From positions 33,758,440 to 33,822,439 of the forward strand of contig OX485807.1 in the NCBI GenBank assembly GCA_950295325.1: DNA of 64,000 nucleotides, read 5' to 3'. Below are positions 12,798 through 24,588 of the stretch, in pieces. Within the stretch, counting starts at the first letter, position 1; the number at the start of each line of letters is the position of its first letter. The DNA comes from Polytrichum commune. Its lineage: Eukaryota > Streptophyta > Polytrichopsida > Polytrichales > Polytrichaceae. The notes under the pieces were generated by a model, which was given only the letters and a program-made list of their open reading frames with translations, was not told the origin of the DNA and made no database searches. A program made the position numbers and the translations under genes.

Positions 12798-12798
12798 T

Positions 12799-13216
12799 AA
12801 GGTAGAAATAGCATAACCCGTGAAAATAAGGTGATTCACATGAAGATATTGTCTTACAATCATGAAGATAATTTTCCAAGATAGACGAGAAGGATTCATG
12901 AAGAATGAATGCAAGTTGTTTCATATTTTATTGCCTTGTACAAAAAAAAAATACAAATTTCTCAAAGTGGAAAGTTGTTCAAACCCGTACTCGTTCACTA
13001 GATTCTCCCTACACTGAACATGGTAATCCGCATTTCCATAAAGAACATCACCTAAACCGATAAACTCATGAGTACATTAAACTTGACTCCCATTGGCTAC
13101 ACTAAGTGTCCACGCATTGAAGTTGCCCAGCCTCGCCATGATCAGTTTCAGAAGTGACACTTCACTATTATGACGGCGGTCTAGTGCATGGGTAGAGGGT
13201 GGGGAGTTTTACCTTA
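12799..13216. mobile_element. TIR element, family Z (TA-flanked MITE), diverged copy
   Basis: It starts AAGGTAGAAATAGCATAACC and ends TTTTACCTTAG with a worn right TIR. The body is an inverted match of the cleaner copy at 23888-24317, including AGGTGATTCACAT, GAAGGATTCATGAAGAATG and ACTAGATTCTC phrases. Confidence 0.75.
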
Positions 13217-13687
13217 GAGAGACTCAGGAATTGATGTATACAAGTGCACCTCTCGTTCATCCAACGTAAAAGCCTGGCAATCGTATGCATCCCGGATGTA
13301 AACGTTTTTAGTTGATTTGATACTGGAATCAACGTTAAAGACCCCAAATTAGCCTACGCGAGATCATATGAGATGAATCGCCAACCAGTTTATAGGTGCA
13401 TAAAAGCCCTAAAATAGCATGGAATTTGGAGGCAATTTTATTTAGTTGATTGAACACTGGAATTAGTGTACTTGAGGTCATATGAGATGAATCGGCAACA
13501 AACTTCTAGGGATCAAGTTTTTATGTTGGATGGATAAGAGGCACGGTCATATGTGATAAGTCCCACTACAATGTTTTTGTCTACACAGTGTGGGTCCCCA
13601 TTGGGAGATACTTGTTACTATAAGTTTCTAACAACATTATTGTTTTTTACCAACTAAGTTATGGCGTACTCTTTGGTGCGCATACTA
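13217..13687. other. Intergenic, no gene recognised
   Basis: It contains a short diverged direct duplication (GATCATATGAGATGAATCG at about 13364 and 13468), each followed by a phrase ending in GGATG-type sequence. No coding potential is apparent. Confidence 0.45.
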
Positions 13688-13911
13688 AGTACACTAAATA
13701 TAATATCTAGTGTCACTTACTATTTGGATTTACACAATGCTATATCGTTTTACTATTGAAGTAATTTTTACCAAGTAAAGTTGTTGGTGTTCTATGATGC
13801 CCAAACTACCATTTTCCCATTTGTTGATAACACATGAGATACACGATAAACGAATATAGCATTGTGTGATTCCAAATAGTAAGTGATGCTAAATATCATA
13901 TTTAGTGTACT
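13688..13911. mobile_element. Fold-back MITE with about 60-bp arms
   Basis: The left arm (13688-13748) starts AGTACACTAAATATAATAT; the right arm (13852-13911) ends ATATCATATTTAGTGTACT. The arms pair over about 60 bp with few mismatches around a ~100-bp loop. The terminal ACACTAAATAT motif is shared with elements at 19145 and 23606. Confidence 0.85.
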
Positions 13912-15100
13912 TATAGTACTTGGTTGAAAAATGATACTCTTAGATAAAAGTTTTAGCAACACGTATAGCATACTAAACCATATTGGCACTAGGGCGGGTT
14001 TACTTGAAAATGAAGGTTTTTGTAAGGTATATAGATATGCTTAATATAAAAGATTTTAAAAAAAATCCCGAAATACCTACCCAATTAGTTGATGATTATT
14101 CTAAACCAACTTGACATGTGGCATACCTCATTTTCATGATAGTGGACCTTTACTTCTAGCAACTACATGAATCTTTCAAACCAATTTCATAAATTCTTTT
14201 GCACTTTGTGGTTTTTGTATTATGAACTTCTAAACTTCTCGCTTCCTTGTTTTACTTTCTTTGCCTTCTCGTTGTTCATTGGCTCCTCTTTATTTTGTGT
14301 TCACCTAGAAGCCTCTAGCCTTGACATCGATCTTTCCCTGGCCTCTCATTACAGTACCTCAAAGCATGCAATGTCGGTTCTTCTCTAGTCTTTGATTACT
14401 ATACATCGAAGCACGCAACACAAACCCAATGTAGTCGGAGTGCGCAATCTCACAAATTTGAGAGTGTAATGCGGTTGTGGAGTTGATTGTGGGAAGAGTG
14501 TTGGCTGCGTGAGTAGAGTTTAGAACGTGCTTGGAGTGCAGTGTACAACTTTGCAACGTTTGGTTGTTCCAACACCCGGTTGTTGGCGAGAGCCTCCAAA
14601 CAATGTTTTCGTACTAGAAAAATCCAATACATGATGTACCATTCTTTGTGAAATAAAGTTACAGGATCTATGAAATTGGGATTGTGAAGTTGTGAATATG
14701 GGTAACAAATCATGAAAGTGTTCACAACATGTAGTGAAATCAGTTGAAAGTTCAAGCTAAATTGGTTGTCTATATAATGAACTTGGTCAATTCCAATGAA
14801 AGTGGTAGAACCTATTGCTTCGTTGCTTTTGTGAAATCATAAAACTAAGTTTGCAATTCTATGAATTCATATTACCAAAAGGAGTATAAGGCACTACACA
14901 TGTGCAAAGAAATTTGAAGATGTACAATGTTGCTTTAGATCATAAAGTTGATGGCAACGAGTCAAGTCAAGCAACACGAGGAGGTTGGATTGATTGTTGA
15001 GAAGAGGGAATTGTCTCATTCAAAGGTGGGACCACCTTTTCGCAATCCAAAAAGTGCTCAATTGGTTGCTAAGTTCCCATGTGTTTTAATTGGAGGTACC
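13912..15100. other. Intergenic, no gene recognised
   Basis: AT-rich with scattered short ORFs. Nothing resembles a domain, RNA gene or clear repeat boundary. Confidence 0.45.
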
Positions 15101-15454
15101 TAAGGTAGGGGTGGCAATTTCCGTCCAAATTTCAGATGTGCCTAGTTGGGATGCTGAAACTATTTTTTATAAACTTTGAGCGCTCCGCAAAGCTGGTGCA
15201 AGAGCAACTATGAAAAAAATCAAAATTTTCCAACATGTCTATGATTTCCTACAAATTTTTAAAGGAAACCTTGTAGAGTGACCAACACTCGCACATAGGG
15301 TACGTGGTATATCCACAGGGTGGATTTCTAAAACCAACCGCTGGCAGCCAATGAAATGTTGGCAGCGCTATGAATGGTAAAAACACCTAGATAGGTGCTT
15401 CCGACCATAGGGGTCGACTTTAGGACCTGCACGGAAATTGCCACCCCTACCTTA
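15101..15454. mobile_element. MITE with perfect ~22-bp TIR and TA flanks
   Basis: The left end TAAGGTAGGGGTGGCAATTT and the right end AAATTGCCACCCCTACCTTA are exact inverted copies, extending a few bases further inward. TA flanks both ends, as for Stowaway/mariner-like MITEs. The length is 354 bp with no coding capacity. Confidence 0.88.
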
Positions 15455-15527
15455 AAGTATGTGTGGGGGCGGTAGCCTATGCGGTCACGTTTCTCAATGG
15501 AAGACCTATATTTGAGTGGTATAACGT

Positions 15528-15917
15528 AGATGGGTCTTAAATGATATTCTTTTCCACCTAGCCACGTCTCCTACGATATGAAACACGTGATTCATACATG
15601 ATAGTTAGTGATTCCAAATCAAGGCCATAGCCATTTTCCTCATTATTTTTGGGGCTTGTATGAATTCCTTATGTATTATGGAAGTGAATTTTTTTGTGCT
15701 AACTAAGTGGTCATATAGGTCCCCTTCAATTATGTTAACTATTGAGCCTACTCTAAGGCTTATCATATTTTGAGGATGCAATTCAATTTTTGTTTATTTC
15801 AAACCAAAAAACCAAAAAACTTTCTAACATCCGTTCTTGGAGGTACACCTAGCCACAGACCACTCAAAAATAGGTTTTTAATTAAAACAAGTGACAAAAT
15901 TAGGCATGCCTACCTTA
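15528..15917 (+). mobile_element. MITE family E, copy 1
   Basis: It begins near GGGTCTTAAATG and ends near GCATGCCTACCTTA, with an interior GGTCATATAGGTCCCC...ATTATGTTAACTATTGAGCC-like core. The same core recurs at 28605, 33170, 43817, 44226 and 49172. The best copy (49172-49525) shows imperfect ~26-bp TIRs (GGTAATGGGTCTTAAATGG / TTAGGCACGTCTACC-type) with TTA on both sides. Confidence 0.72.
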
Positions 15918-16856
15918 TGACAAGGTTTGTCTTTAAAATGGACTTTAGAAAGACATGTGTTACGATGAGATTAGACCATATGCTCAATATATAGACTATG
16001 GTTGAATAATCTATCGTGAACACTTAAATATATTTTGTTTGATCCCCACCTTCCCCTAAAATTCTTGTATCTAATTAAGCTATGTAATTGAATTCACTTA
16101 TGTATACAAAAGTGAATTGGAACTCAGGGCTTGGGGACCCTGTGTGAACCATCAACAAGACGGAGCCGAGTTTAGCCCGGGAGTTGGACCAATGCATTAG
16201 GCCCAACCGCTATTGTATCGATGGCAAGGCCCGGAAAGCTCTCCCGGAACATAATAGCTTGGGTCTATTGCGGCCCAACTTTCAACTCCTCTATAAGAGA
16301 ATCAACGATCAATATCTCAATGCTTGACCAAATATATTCTTTGCTTCAACTATTTCTATGTAAAGCTTTGTGTATTTCAAGATAATAGTTTGATCACGGG
16401 ACCCATAATTTATGAAGCTCATATAGAGTGAATGTTTGGGACATATAACGAGGTTACTCCCCTCTAGAATAATGTTACCTCGTTTAGAAGCCCTTTGTGT
16501 TAGCATTTGGTGTACAACATGTGAATGTGCTCTTACTAGGTAGTAATCCCTAATATTTGTAATGTTATCCTCTGTAATGTCACTCCCTCTCCTTTACCCC
16601 AAAATCCTAGGGAAACATATGTACTCCATTTAAATCTCCCTCCTTGTTGTCACATTTCCCTCCCATATAACACAAGTTTTGACATTAAAGTAATCCACCA
16701 AAGACTTCAAACCACACACTTGCATGCATCACATTATCATTATTGTCATGATTGCAATGTCAACATTATGTTATTCCATGATGTCGCATGCCACACTAGA
16801 CACATCATGTGCACTTTGACTGACTGCCACATGCGTGACATCAAGGAGGTTAGAGT
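15918..16856. other. Intergenic, no gene recognised
   Basis: Mixed composition with a GC-richer patch at 16130-16290. No conserved motif was seen. The segment from about 16730 grades into the tandem array that follows. Confidence 0.45.
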
Positions 16857-18160
16857 GTACTTAGGAACCCTCTAACAAAATATGGTCAACTTACAAGGAA
16901 CCACTCCTCTTTTCAAAGCTGATCACTTGTCCAAGAGCAGAAGGAGCATTCATAGTTCGTCACAATGTTTCATCCATAGAGACGCCATACCATCCATAAA
17001 TCCTCAAATTTTGTTCATGAGTTGGTTGATTATGACTATTGACAAACTCGAGCATGTGAATGACTCCTTAATACTACATGCACTTTGGTTGCCACATGCG
17101 TGATAGAGTGTACTTAGGAACCCTCAAACAAAATATAGTCAGCTTACAATGAACCACCCCTCTTTCTAGAACCGATCACTCATCCAAGAGCACAAGGAGC
17201 ATTCAAAATTCGTCACAACGTTTCATCCATAGAGAAACCATACCATAAATCCTCAAAATTTGTCCGTGAGCTGGTCGATTATGACTATTGACAAATTCGA
17301 GCATGTGAATGACTCTTTAATACCACATGCACTTTGGTTGACATACGCGTGATAGAATGTACTTAGGAACCCTCAAACAAAATATGACTAGCTTACAATG
17401 AACCACCCCTCTTTCCATAGCCAATCACTCATCCAAGAGCAGAAGGAGCATTCAAAATCCGTCACAACGTCTCATCCATAGAGACTCCATACCATCCATA
17501 AATCCTCAATTTTTTTGGTCAGCTAGTCAATTATGACTATTGACAAACCCGAGCATGTGAACGACTCCTTAAATACCACATGCACCTTGGTTGCCACATG
17601 CGTGATAGAGCGTACTTAGGAACCCTCAAACAAAATATGATTAGCTTACAATGAACCACCCCTCTTCCCAAAACCAATCACTCATCCAAGAGCACAAGGA
17701 GCATTCAGAATTTGTCACAACATTTCATCCATAAAGACGTTGTACCCCATTCATAAACCCTCGAAACTTGTCGGCGAGCTGGTCGATTATGACTATTGAC
17801 CAGCTCCAGTAGGTGAAATGACTCGCCACACCCGTGGCTTTATCATCCACTCTCCTCTCATTGGTTATCTAGTCCACAACCACCATATTAGGAACCCTCG
17901 AACAAAATATGATTAGCTTATAATGAACCACCCCTCTTTCCAGAACCAATCACTCATCCAAGAGCACAAGGAGCATTCAGAATTCGTCATAACATTTCAT
18001 CCATAAAGACGCCGTACCCCATTCACCAACCCTCAAATCTTGTCGGCAAGCTGGTCGAGTATGACTGTTGACCAACCCCAGCAGGTGCAATGACTTGCCA
18101 CACCCGTGGCTTTATCATCCACTCTCCTCTCATTGGTTATGTAGTCCACAACCACCGTAT
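16857..18160. repeat. Tandem array, about 250-bp units, five units with a switched spacer at the end
   Basis: GTACTTAGGAACCCTC recurs at about 16857, 17110, 17360 and 17611, and a shorter TTAGGAACCCTC at 17888. Each is followed by AACCACCCCTCTTTCC-like and CATCCAAGAGCA-like phrases. In the last two units the segment before the next unit is replaced by a different block (CGCCACACCCGTGGCTTTAT..., about 17825 and 18100). The array is therefore a chimera of two unit types. Confidence 0.88.
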
Positions 18161-18253
18161 TTATTATCATTTAGTAGTCAACTCGGGCTAGTCACCGAAC
18201 TCAATGAATTTATGGCAGACGAAGACTTCCCCAAATAAATCCTTGGGCCATGC

Positions 18254-18442
18254 ACGTGACCGCTTTTTCAATCTATATATAAGACAGTGCCAAAAATCGG
18301 TAGTTCTATATATCCAGGTCTCCTTGAGAAGAAACAAAAAAGCATAAATGGGCCGTGAGGGCCGTTCACACTGCAGGCGACGAACGCGAGAAGAACCGGT
18401 TCAAGGTCATCAAGGCTTCGGGAAGAGTACCCATCATTCTAA
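18254..18442 (+). promoter_or_regulatory. Promoter-like stretch with TATA box, cut by a MITE (low confidence)
   Basis: CACGTGAC at 18253 and TCTATATATAAG at 18272 precede a purine-rich leader and an ATG in AAATGGGCC near 18347. About 95 bases later the sequence enters the TIR element at 18443. It resembles the front of a gene whose body is not recognisable; chance similarity is possible. Confidence 0.25.
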
Positions 18443-18977
18443 GGGCCGCTTTATATTAGGGCCCATTTGGCGGCCGGCCCATTTGGAGTAGAGCCCACTT
18501 GGACCTGAAGTGGGACTTAACTTTAGCTCTACTTTACAAAGTGGGTTGTTGAGTGGGCCTTGCAATATAAAGTCCATAGGCCCAAATTGGAAATTCTACT
18601 TTAAAGTGGGCCTTCCAAATGGGCCTAGGGACTTTATATTGTAAGGCCCAATCCACGGCCCACTTTGTCTTAAATGAATTATGCCCTTGCTTGAACTAAA
18701 GTCATAAAGTCATAAATGACTATATGATGGAAGTTGGGTGAAGTGGGCTGTAGATGCGAAGTGGGTCTCCACAAACCCTCGACCCATTTTTTTGCCTTCG
18801 GCCCACTTTTGGTCCTCCAAAACGCCGCCATGTCACCCGCCACGCAAAATTTTGGAGAAGTGGGCCGACTCTCAATATAAAGCCCTTGGGCCCATATTAG
18901 GGCCCATTTGGGCAATCTAAGCACTCTCATTGGTTGATGCCTAGGGTTTGGAAATGGGCCCTAATATAAAGTGGCCC
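18443..18977. mobile_element. MITE with GGGCC-type TIR and internal palindromes
   Basis: The left GGGCCGCTTTATATTAGGGC at 18443 pairs with the right end CCTAATATAAAGTGGCCC at 18977, giving about 25 bp of TIR. TAA precedes the left end; the right flank reads TGA, so the target duplication is imperfect. GGGCC / GGCCCACTTT phrases repeat inside in both orientations, making nested hairpins. This is Tourist-like by TIR style. Confidence 0.78.
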
Positions 18978-19144
18978 TGAGAATAATATGAGGAATATTC
19001 TCCAACTAAACAAAGCACCGAAGCCCAAAGATGTCAACATGTAGCCGGTTGGACTTGGTGAGGCTTCGATCCGATCTCGACCGTTTATCATGTGTTGTAA
19101 CATCTAACGCTCACTTTGTCCTCCCGAAGCTTGATGCGTTAGCG

Positions 19145-19560
19145 CTACACTAAAATGTTGTGTATACCTACACTAAATATGAACACATACATTAAATGTC
19201 AATACCCTATGAAAGTAAGTAGCATTAACTGTGAACTCAAACATTAAATATCAACCATGGTAATATGTGGAAGTTACATGTTTGATTTTAGTGTTAATAA
19301 GGATATGAAAAGAATGTCATCAACTTTGGCAGATGAGAAATTAGTGAGCAGGATGGTGGGGCGGCATAAAATCATCCCTAAACTCACAAGTCCAATGAAA
19401 GCCATGCTTCATGGGAAGGGAGGTGGCAGTAGGAAGGTAGCGGCACATTTATGTCTGAACACTACAGTAGTTGTCAAGGAATTGAAAATTAGTGTTGAGC
19501 AAGGTAGGGTGGTAACAACTTTAAATATAATCAAACACTAAATATCATATGTAGTGTAGT
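19145..19560 (+). mobile_element. TIR element family U (ACACTAAATAT ends), fuller copy
   Basis: It starts CTACACTAAA and ends ATATGTAGTGTAGT. The interior phrase ATTAGTGTTGAGCAAGGTAG is shared with a fragment at about 9600 and, inverted, with the copy at 23606. It has no coding content beyond short ORFs. Confidence 0.72.
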
Positions 19561-19584
19561 GTGATGTGGTGTTTTATGTTGGTG

Positions 19585-20190
19585 TGGTAACTTTTCTAAT
19601 GACACTTCTTGGGAATAAGTTGACAAGTGTTGTCGTGGACAATTGAGATTTGGATGAAATCCATGTCAATTATGAAACAAACTTTGGTGTATTCTACATC
19701 CTAACATTTCTGCCATGATTCAAATTTGGATGATAAATCGCTTAGTAAGTGACAATAATTGTAATGTTGTAAACCTATTATAACATTATTCAACCATGTG
19801 GGTCGGTTCCATGACCATGGAATAGGTCAATTATATTATGAGGGACCCTCGAACAAACTGGGAATACGTGTTTACTATTCATACATTTGGTGTGAATGTG
19901 GAATTTTGGGTCGAGTTATACTCCCGCCAATATGGGCAACTTTTATTGTTCATCACGTGAATATCCTCAAGAAACATTGTTCGTCCCGATATTATTCCTT
20001 GAAATTGATTTTAATAGTAGAACTACCACTGAAAAAACCGACACTATCTACAATATTCTTACTTTTCCAACCGACTCTATTCATTCTTCATACTAGCGTC
20101 AGTTTCTTCCCATTAACGTAAGATAGTGGAGGCAATGTCATATGCTAAATATAGAATGAACACAACCATGCAACTGAATAATTTGATGAT
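19585..20190 (+). repeat. Dispersed repeat family R, copy 1
   Basis: The 19790-20185 part matches 27183-27606 over about 400 bp (TCGGTTCCATGACC, TCAATTATATTXTG and AGTTTCTTCCCAT-like phrases). The termini contain ACATTATTCA and the inverted TGAATAAT, so a short TIR is likely. The 19585-19780 part is related to 29010-29160. Confidence 0.65.
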
Positions 20191-20365
20191 AATGCCCAAA
20201 ATTATCATGAAATAATGAAGTTATAATGGTCAATGTAATACGTTTAGAAGATGTAGTGGCCTTCTTCTATGCCAATAAGGTATGATACAATGAAAGAAGC
20301 AAGGATCTGCATTTGGCAAAAAAAAGGAGGGGGGGGGGATGACACTATATGTATTTGTGCATATC

Positions 20366-20792
20366 GTAGCTCTCTAGCAGCTTGGAGAAAATTACAAATT
20401 AAAAGTGACTAAATTTATGGGAAATTAATTTTGTAGAGTGTCCAAATTTAAAAAAAAAAAAATCAAAGAGTGCTTAAAATCACAATAATGTAAGTGACAT
20501 TCAATGAAATCCAACAAAGTAGCATCAAATACTTTCAATAGTGTCTTCATGCAACATCAATCTCACTCATGGTCTAAAAACAATACAAGCATGAATTTTC
20601 TCCACAAGTCATGTTGACACACTACCATAAAAACATGAATGAGACAAGCAAATGGGAATGAATGCCTAACTTATTGTAAATTACTTTTTTTAAATGCCTA
20701 ATTTTAGAATATGATTTTATGGGTTGACTAACTTACTTTCGCACTTTAATTAATTACTAGGCAAAAAGGTGCCCAAGTTGCTAGAGAGCTAC
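20366..20792. mobile_element. TIR element, 20-bp ends
   Basis: GTAGCTCTCTAGCAGCTTGG at 20366 pairs with the right end CCAAGTTGCTAGAGAGCTAC at 20792 with one or two mismatches. The interior has no ORF of note. It is 427 bp long and non-autonomous. Confidence 0.82.
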
Positions 20793-22003
20793 ACTATCAT
20801 ATGCTACAAATGGATACTTTGAGGGAGGGGGCTAGAAGTACTATGTAAATTTTGGTTTTTGGGAGCTTCTTAGGTATGGTTACAATGAAAGATCACACTC
20901 ATTGTGAAAACATATCATTGTTGATATTGTTGATATTATTGCAAGAAATGGTTATCCAATAACAAAATGTGAAATTGATGATGATGGTTACTTTGATTGT
21001 TGTCAAGGGTAGAATAAGCAAAGTAAGAACACCATTGCAACAATGAACAAGTTCATGAACATGTGACATGTGGGTTCATACTTGGAGGATATATTTTGAA
21101 TGCATGAAGTCTATCACATCTAGATCTTAGAGGACGAGGGAGTATTGCACGTTCTAAGATGTGTTATAAATGCGTGTGTTCTCAAAGGTCTTATGAGAAT
21201 TTTGACATAACAAATAAGTCATGAGGTGTCATTAAAGGGATCACATCCACATGATGAAAGAGTTATTATTATATATACTTGATTCGATTAGCTTACATCA
21301 TTCGTACCATAGAGAGATGAGGATCCACAAAAGCGTTGTTTGAGTCGCCAAAGTGTCAAAAATATCTCATTAGATGTAAGGCGTTGAGGATAACCATTCA
21401 TTCAAAAAAATCAAATGAGCTTTTGAAAGTGATCGCGATGGTCGTTGTGTGTTCGTGGATTAAGTGCTAGATTGTTCTTGTGGAACTTCTTTTTCACTAT
21501 CTATACCATAACATATATAGCTCTTTTACTACTTTGTAACTTTTTGGAGATTAGCTAATGCTATTGGGGGGGGGGTTAGCCATCAAGGTAGTCATATGAA
21601 GTTCAAAATTACTTGGGTATACAAAAGCAGTGGACGGAGGAGATCAGGGGAGGATGGTTACATTGGTCAAATCCGATGGTCGAGAAAGCACATGCAACAT
21701 GGCCTCACTAGAAGCTAGAAGCTACTTTCATCGCCCATAGACTTCTTCCCAACGATATGTTATGTGAATAATTGTCATAGATAACAAACCTAGGGTGTGG
21801 TTCCCTCTACCAAGTATGCAAGTAGGCTACTTATTGTACGGTTCAAATAACCTATAGATTCACATATAGGACATGTGGTTCTTGGGAGTGTACTCTACAT
21901 GAGGGTGAAAAGTAGCATGCATGCGTCACCTTCAAATCAATTCCCACATATACCAAAAAAAGAAAAAGAAAAAGAACATAAGAAAAAACAAGACAATACA
22001 TAC
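20793..22003. other. Intergenic, no gene recognised
   Basis: It contains a run of about 10 G near 21567 and a degenerate stretch around 20930-21500 that reads like a worn coding or transposon relic, but no domain could be named in any frame. Confidence 0.4.
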
Positions 22004-22410
22004 CACAGGGAGGTCCCTCCATTGTCAAGTTGAACACCATGTGCAAACAAAGTTTGCTACCCCTATATTACATGCCACATATAATTTTAAATTTTATGAT
22101 ATTTTTTCTACATATACATAACCATTGATAGTATCTTTCGTATATATTTTTTGAATTTTTTGTCATCTTTATTTTTGTAGTAATGTTTTTAGTTCAATTC
22201 TCCGTCATTCTAGTTAGAAACGGTATGTTTTATAAAAAAAAAAAATCAAATTTAGTAGTAACTTGTTATTATGTAATAGGTACCGTGTATATCTACTCAT
22301 GAAAAAAATTGATAAAAGTTTGACCCGTTTTGGTGAAAGAGTAGGATTTTTTTACATGTAAAGTGTTCGCATGTGGTAGTTCGACTTTACAATGAAGTGA
22401 CCTCCCTGTG
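22004..22410. mobile_element. MITE with ~45-bp imperfect TIR (CACAGGGAGGTC ends)
   Basis: The left arm CACAGGGAGGTCCCTCCATT (from 22004) and the right arm ending AGTGACCTCCCTGTG (22410) pair over about 45 bp with a handful of mismatches. ATA-like sequence flanks both sides. The CTCCCT-containing end resembles Stowaway TIRs. Confidence 0.82.
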
Positions 22411-23127
22411 ATACATACAAATGTAGAGATTATACATAGCCTCAAATATATGTATTAACCCAAAAGTATTCTCCCACTCATGGCTAGAATCCCAAATTTT
22501 TTTAGTTCCACTCAAATGATGAGTATATTATATTTTTACAAATCAGAAACATCATATGAATAACTTGAAGTATTTTGTATACATACAGACTTTACCTTCC
22601 ACAAATTCAGTCCATGTGCACAATTTACATGACATGTTCAATTTGCACCTCTTTTGTGCACCCAAGCTGGTAGGTATTGCAACATGGAGTGCTTTTCCAT
22701 GGGATAGGGTCAAGCACTACAAAGGTGAGATGGATCAAAACATTCACAAAAGCACACTAACTAGAAATATTAGCTTTTATTTTGGGGGGGGGGGGGAGGA
22801 AGTTTCAAAATTTTATACATGTAAATTAGAGGTATATTACTTTGTTCATACGATGATCATACATAAGTTCAAGAGCATTTTGTTTATATCTACATTGTTA
22901 TTTATATTCTTGAGTTTCAATACAAAGCATTATGATGATATAAAAATGGGAATTAAATTCATATCGACTAACGCCTATTACTTTGAGTTATACATGTAAG
23001 AGAGCCCGCATATTTAATAAAGGTGGCATCTAGAATCTGCAACTCACTTCTATTATAGGTGATTAATTCTTACCACGAGACTGCAAAAATAGGAATGACC
23101 AATCCCTTGCACCGATCCCATGACTTA
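22411..23127. other. Intergenic, no gene recognised
   Basis: AT-rich, with a run of about 14 G near 22783. The longest open frame (22556-22999, +) runs through that G tract and has no recognisable domain, so I do not call a gene. Confidence 0.45.
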
Positions 23128-23420
23128 GGGTGAGTTTCCACTACACTCCAAGACCACGATAACTCTACAATCGAGCGATCCTAATGGTCAAAAAATGTTC
23201 TCAGACCCAAGAAGATAACACTAAAATCCGTGTCCAAAGTATATGAAATTGGATTGACTTTTAAGTGACATCACATTCCCACCAATTGTTTACTAACCCT
23301 AATGTTCAAAAAGAAAACCTCTTGATTTGAGAAACCAATCTTCAAACTTGGTTCCGAATCGAGTCCGACAATATAGTCTATTTAAGAGGTTTTTTAAACC
23401 CTGGACCCTCGTGCAGACTA
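23128..23420. mobile_element. MITE family V, diverged copy
   Basis: It starts GGGTGAGTTTCCACTAC after TTA. Interior phrases (ACATCACATTCCCACCAA, TTTGAGAAACCAATCTTCAA) recur in the 45027-45328 and 46105-46415 elements. The right end is not sharply defined. Confidence 0.55.
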
Positions 23421-23605
23421 AGTCAATCTCCACGGAGATTTATGAGCATAACCAGTCAAATTCTTTATGTTTCCAAGTCCAACCAGTTATATGTTGTCAT
23501 CTCTGGTGTGTATTCTATAAATTCCTCAAAACCGAACAGTGATTCCCCGGAGTCTTGGGTTTTGAACCGGTTAATTCTCAAACTTGACCGGTTCATGTGT
23601 AATAA

Positions 23606-23883
23606 CTACACTAAATAGGATATTTAGTGTTTGATTATATTTCGTATTGTTACCACCCTACCATGCTCAACACTAATTATCAATTCCTTGACAACTGCCA
23701 CCTCCCTTATTATATCCTTTTCTTTCATACCCTCACTAACACTAAATTCAAACGTGTAACTTCCACATATTACCATAGTTGAGAAATTAGTGTTTGGGTT
23801 TACATTAAATGTTACTTACTTTCACAAGGTTATTGATACTTAGTGTATCCGTTCGTATTTAGTGTATCAAACACTATATATCC
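23606..23883 (-). mobile_element. TIR element family U, shorter copy, inverted
   Basis: It starts CTACACTAAATAGGATATTT and carries, in reverse, the same TGCTCAACACTAATTA and GTTACCACCCTACC phrases as 19145-19560. About 120 bp of the middle is absent. It abuts the next TIR element at 23888. Confidence 0.7.
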
Positions 23884-23887
23884 TCTT

Positions 23888-24317
23888 TAAGGTAGAAATA
23901 CCATAACCCGTTAGCCACCCTCTAGCCGTGCAGTAGACCGCCATCATAATGGTGAAGTGCCATTTCTAAAACCCATCATGGCTCGGCGGCAACTTCAATG
24001 CGTGTACATTTAGTGTAGCCAATGGGAGTCAAGTGTTAATGTGCTCATGAGGTAACCGATTTAGGCGATGTTCTGTATGGTAATGCAGAGTACCGTGTTT
24101 GGTGTAGAGAGAATCTAGTGAGCGAGTCGGGGTTTGGACAACTTTCCACTTTGAAAAATTGTAGCATTTTTTTTTTGGTATAGGGCAACAAAATATGAAA
24201 CAACTTGCATTCTTCATGAATCCTTCTCATCTATCTTGGAAAATTATCTTGTGATTGTCAGACCAAATCTTGAATGTGAATCACCTTATTTTCATGGGTT
24301 ATGGTATTTCTACCTTA
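23888..24317. mobile_element. TIR element family Z, intact ends, TA-flanked
   Basis: Left AAGGTAGAAATACCATAACC and right GGTTATGGTATTTCTACCTT are near-perfect inverted copies (about 23 bp). TA lies on both sides. The 430-bp body matches the copy at 12799-13216 in the opposite orientation. No coding capacity is visible. Confidence 0.87.
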
Positions 24318-24357
24318 GTGTAGTGGTCCGATCCTCCCTATGCATTGAATTGATACT

Positions 24358-24581
24358 AGGGCCACACCAACAAGCCTAGCCAAAAAGCCCAGCCCTACAT
24401 ATTCTCCGGAAATATAGGGCTGGGATTTTAGATGGCTGGAGCTATTGGTTGCAGGCTACCCGCCTGCTTCCAGCCACTCCAATAGCTCCAGCCATCTGAA
24501 ATCCCAGCCCTGTATTTCCGGAGAATACGTAGGGCTGGGCTTTTTGGTGACTGGAGCTGCTGAGTATTTCGGTGTGGCCCT
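24358..24581. mobile_element. Near-perfect fold-back palindrome, arms about 100 bp
   Basis: The left arm begins AGGGCCACACC and runs through AAAAAGCCCAGCCCTAC and ATATAGGGCTGGGAT. The right arm is its inverted copy, ending GGTGTGGCCCT. Only a ~25-bp loop separates the arms near 24465. Mismatches are few, mainly near the outer ends. This is a fold-back MITE able to form a miRNA-precursor-like hairpin if transcribed. Confidence 0.9.
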
Positions 24582-24588
24582 GGTATGA

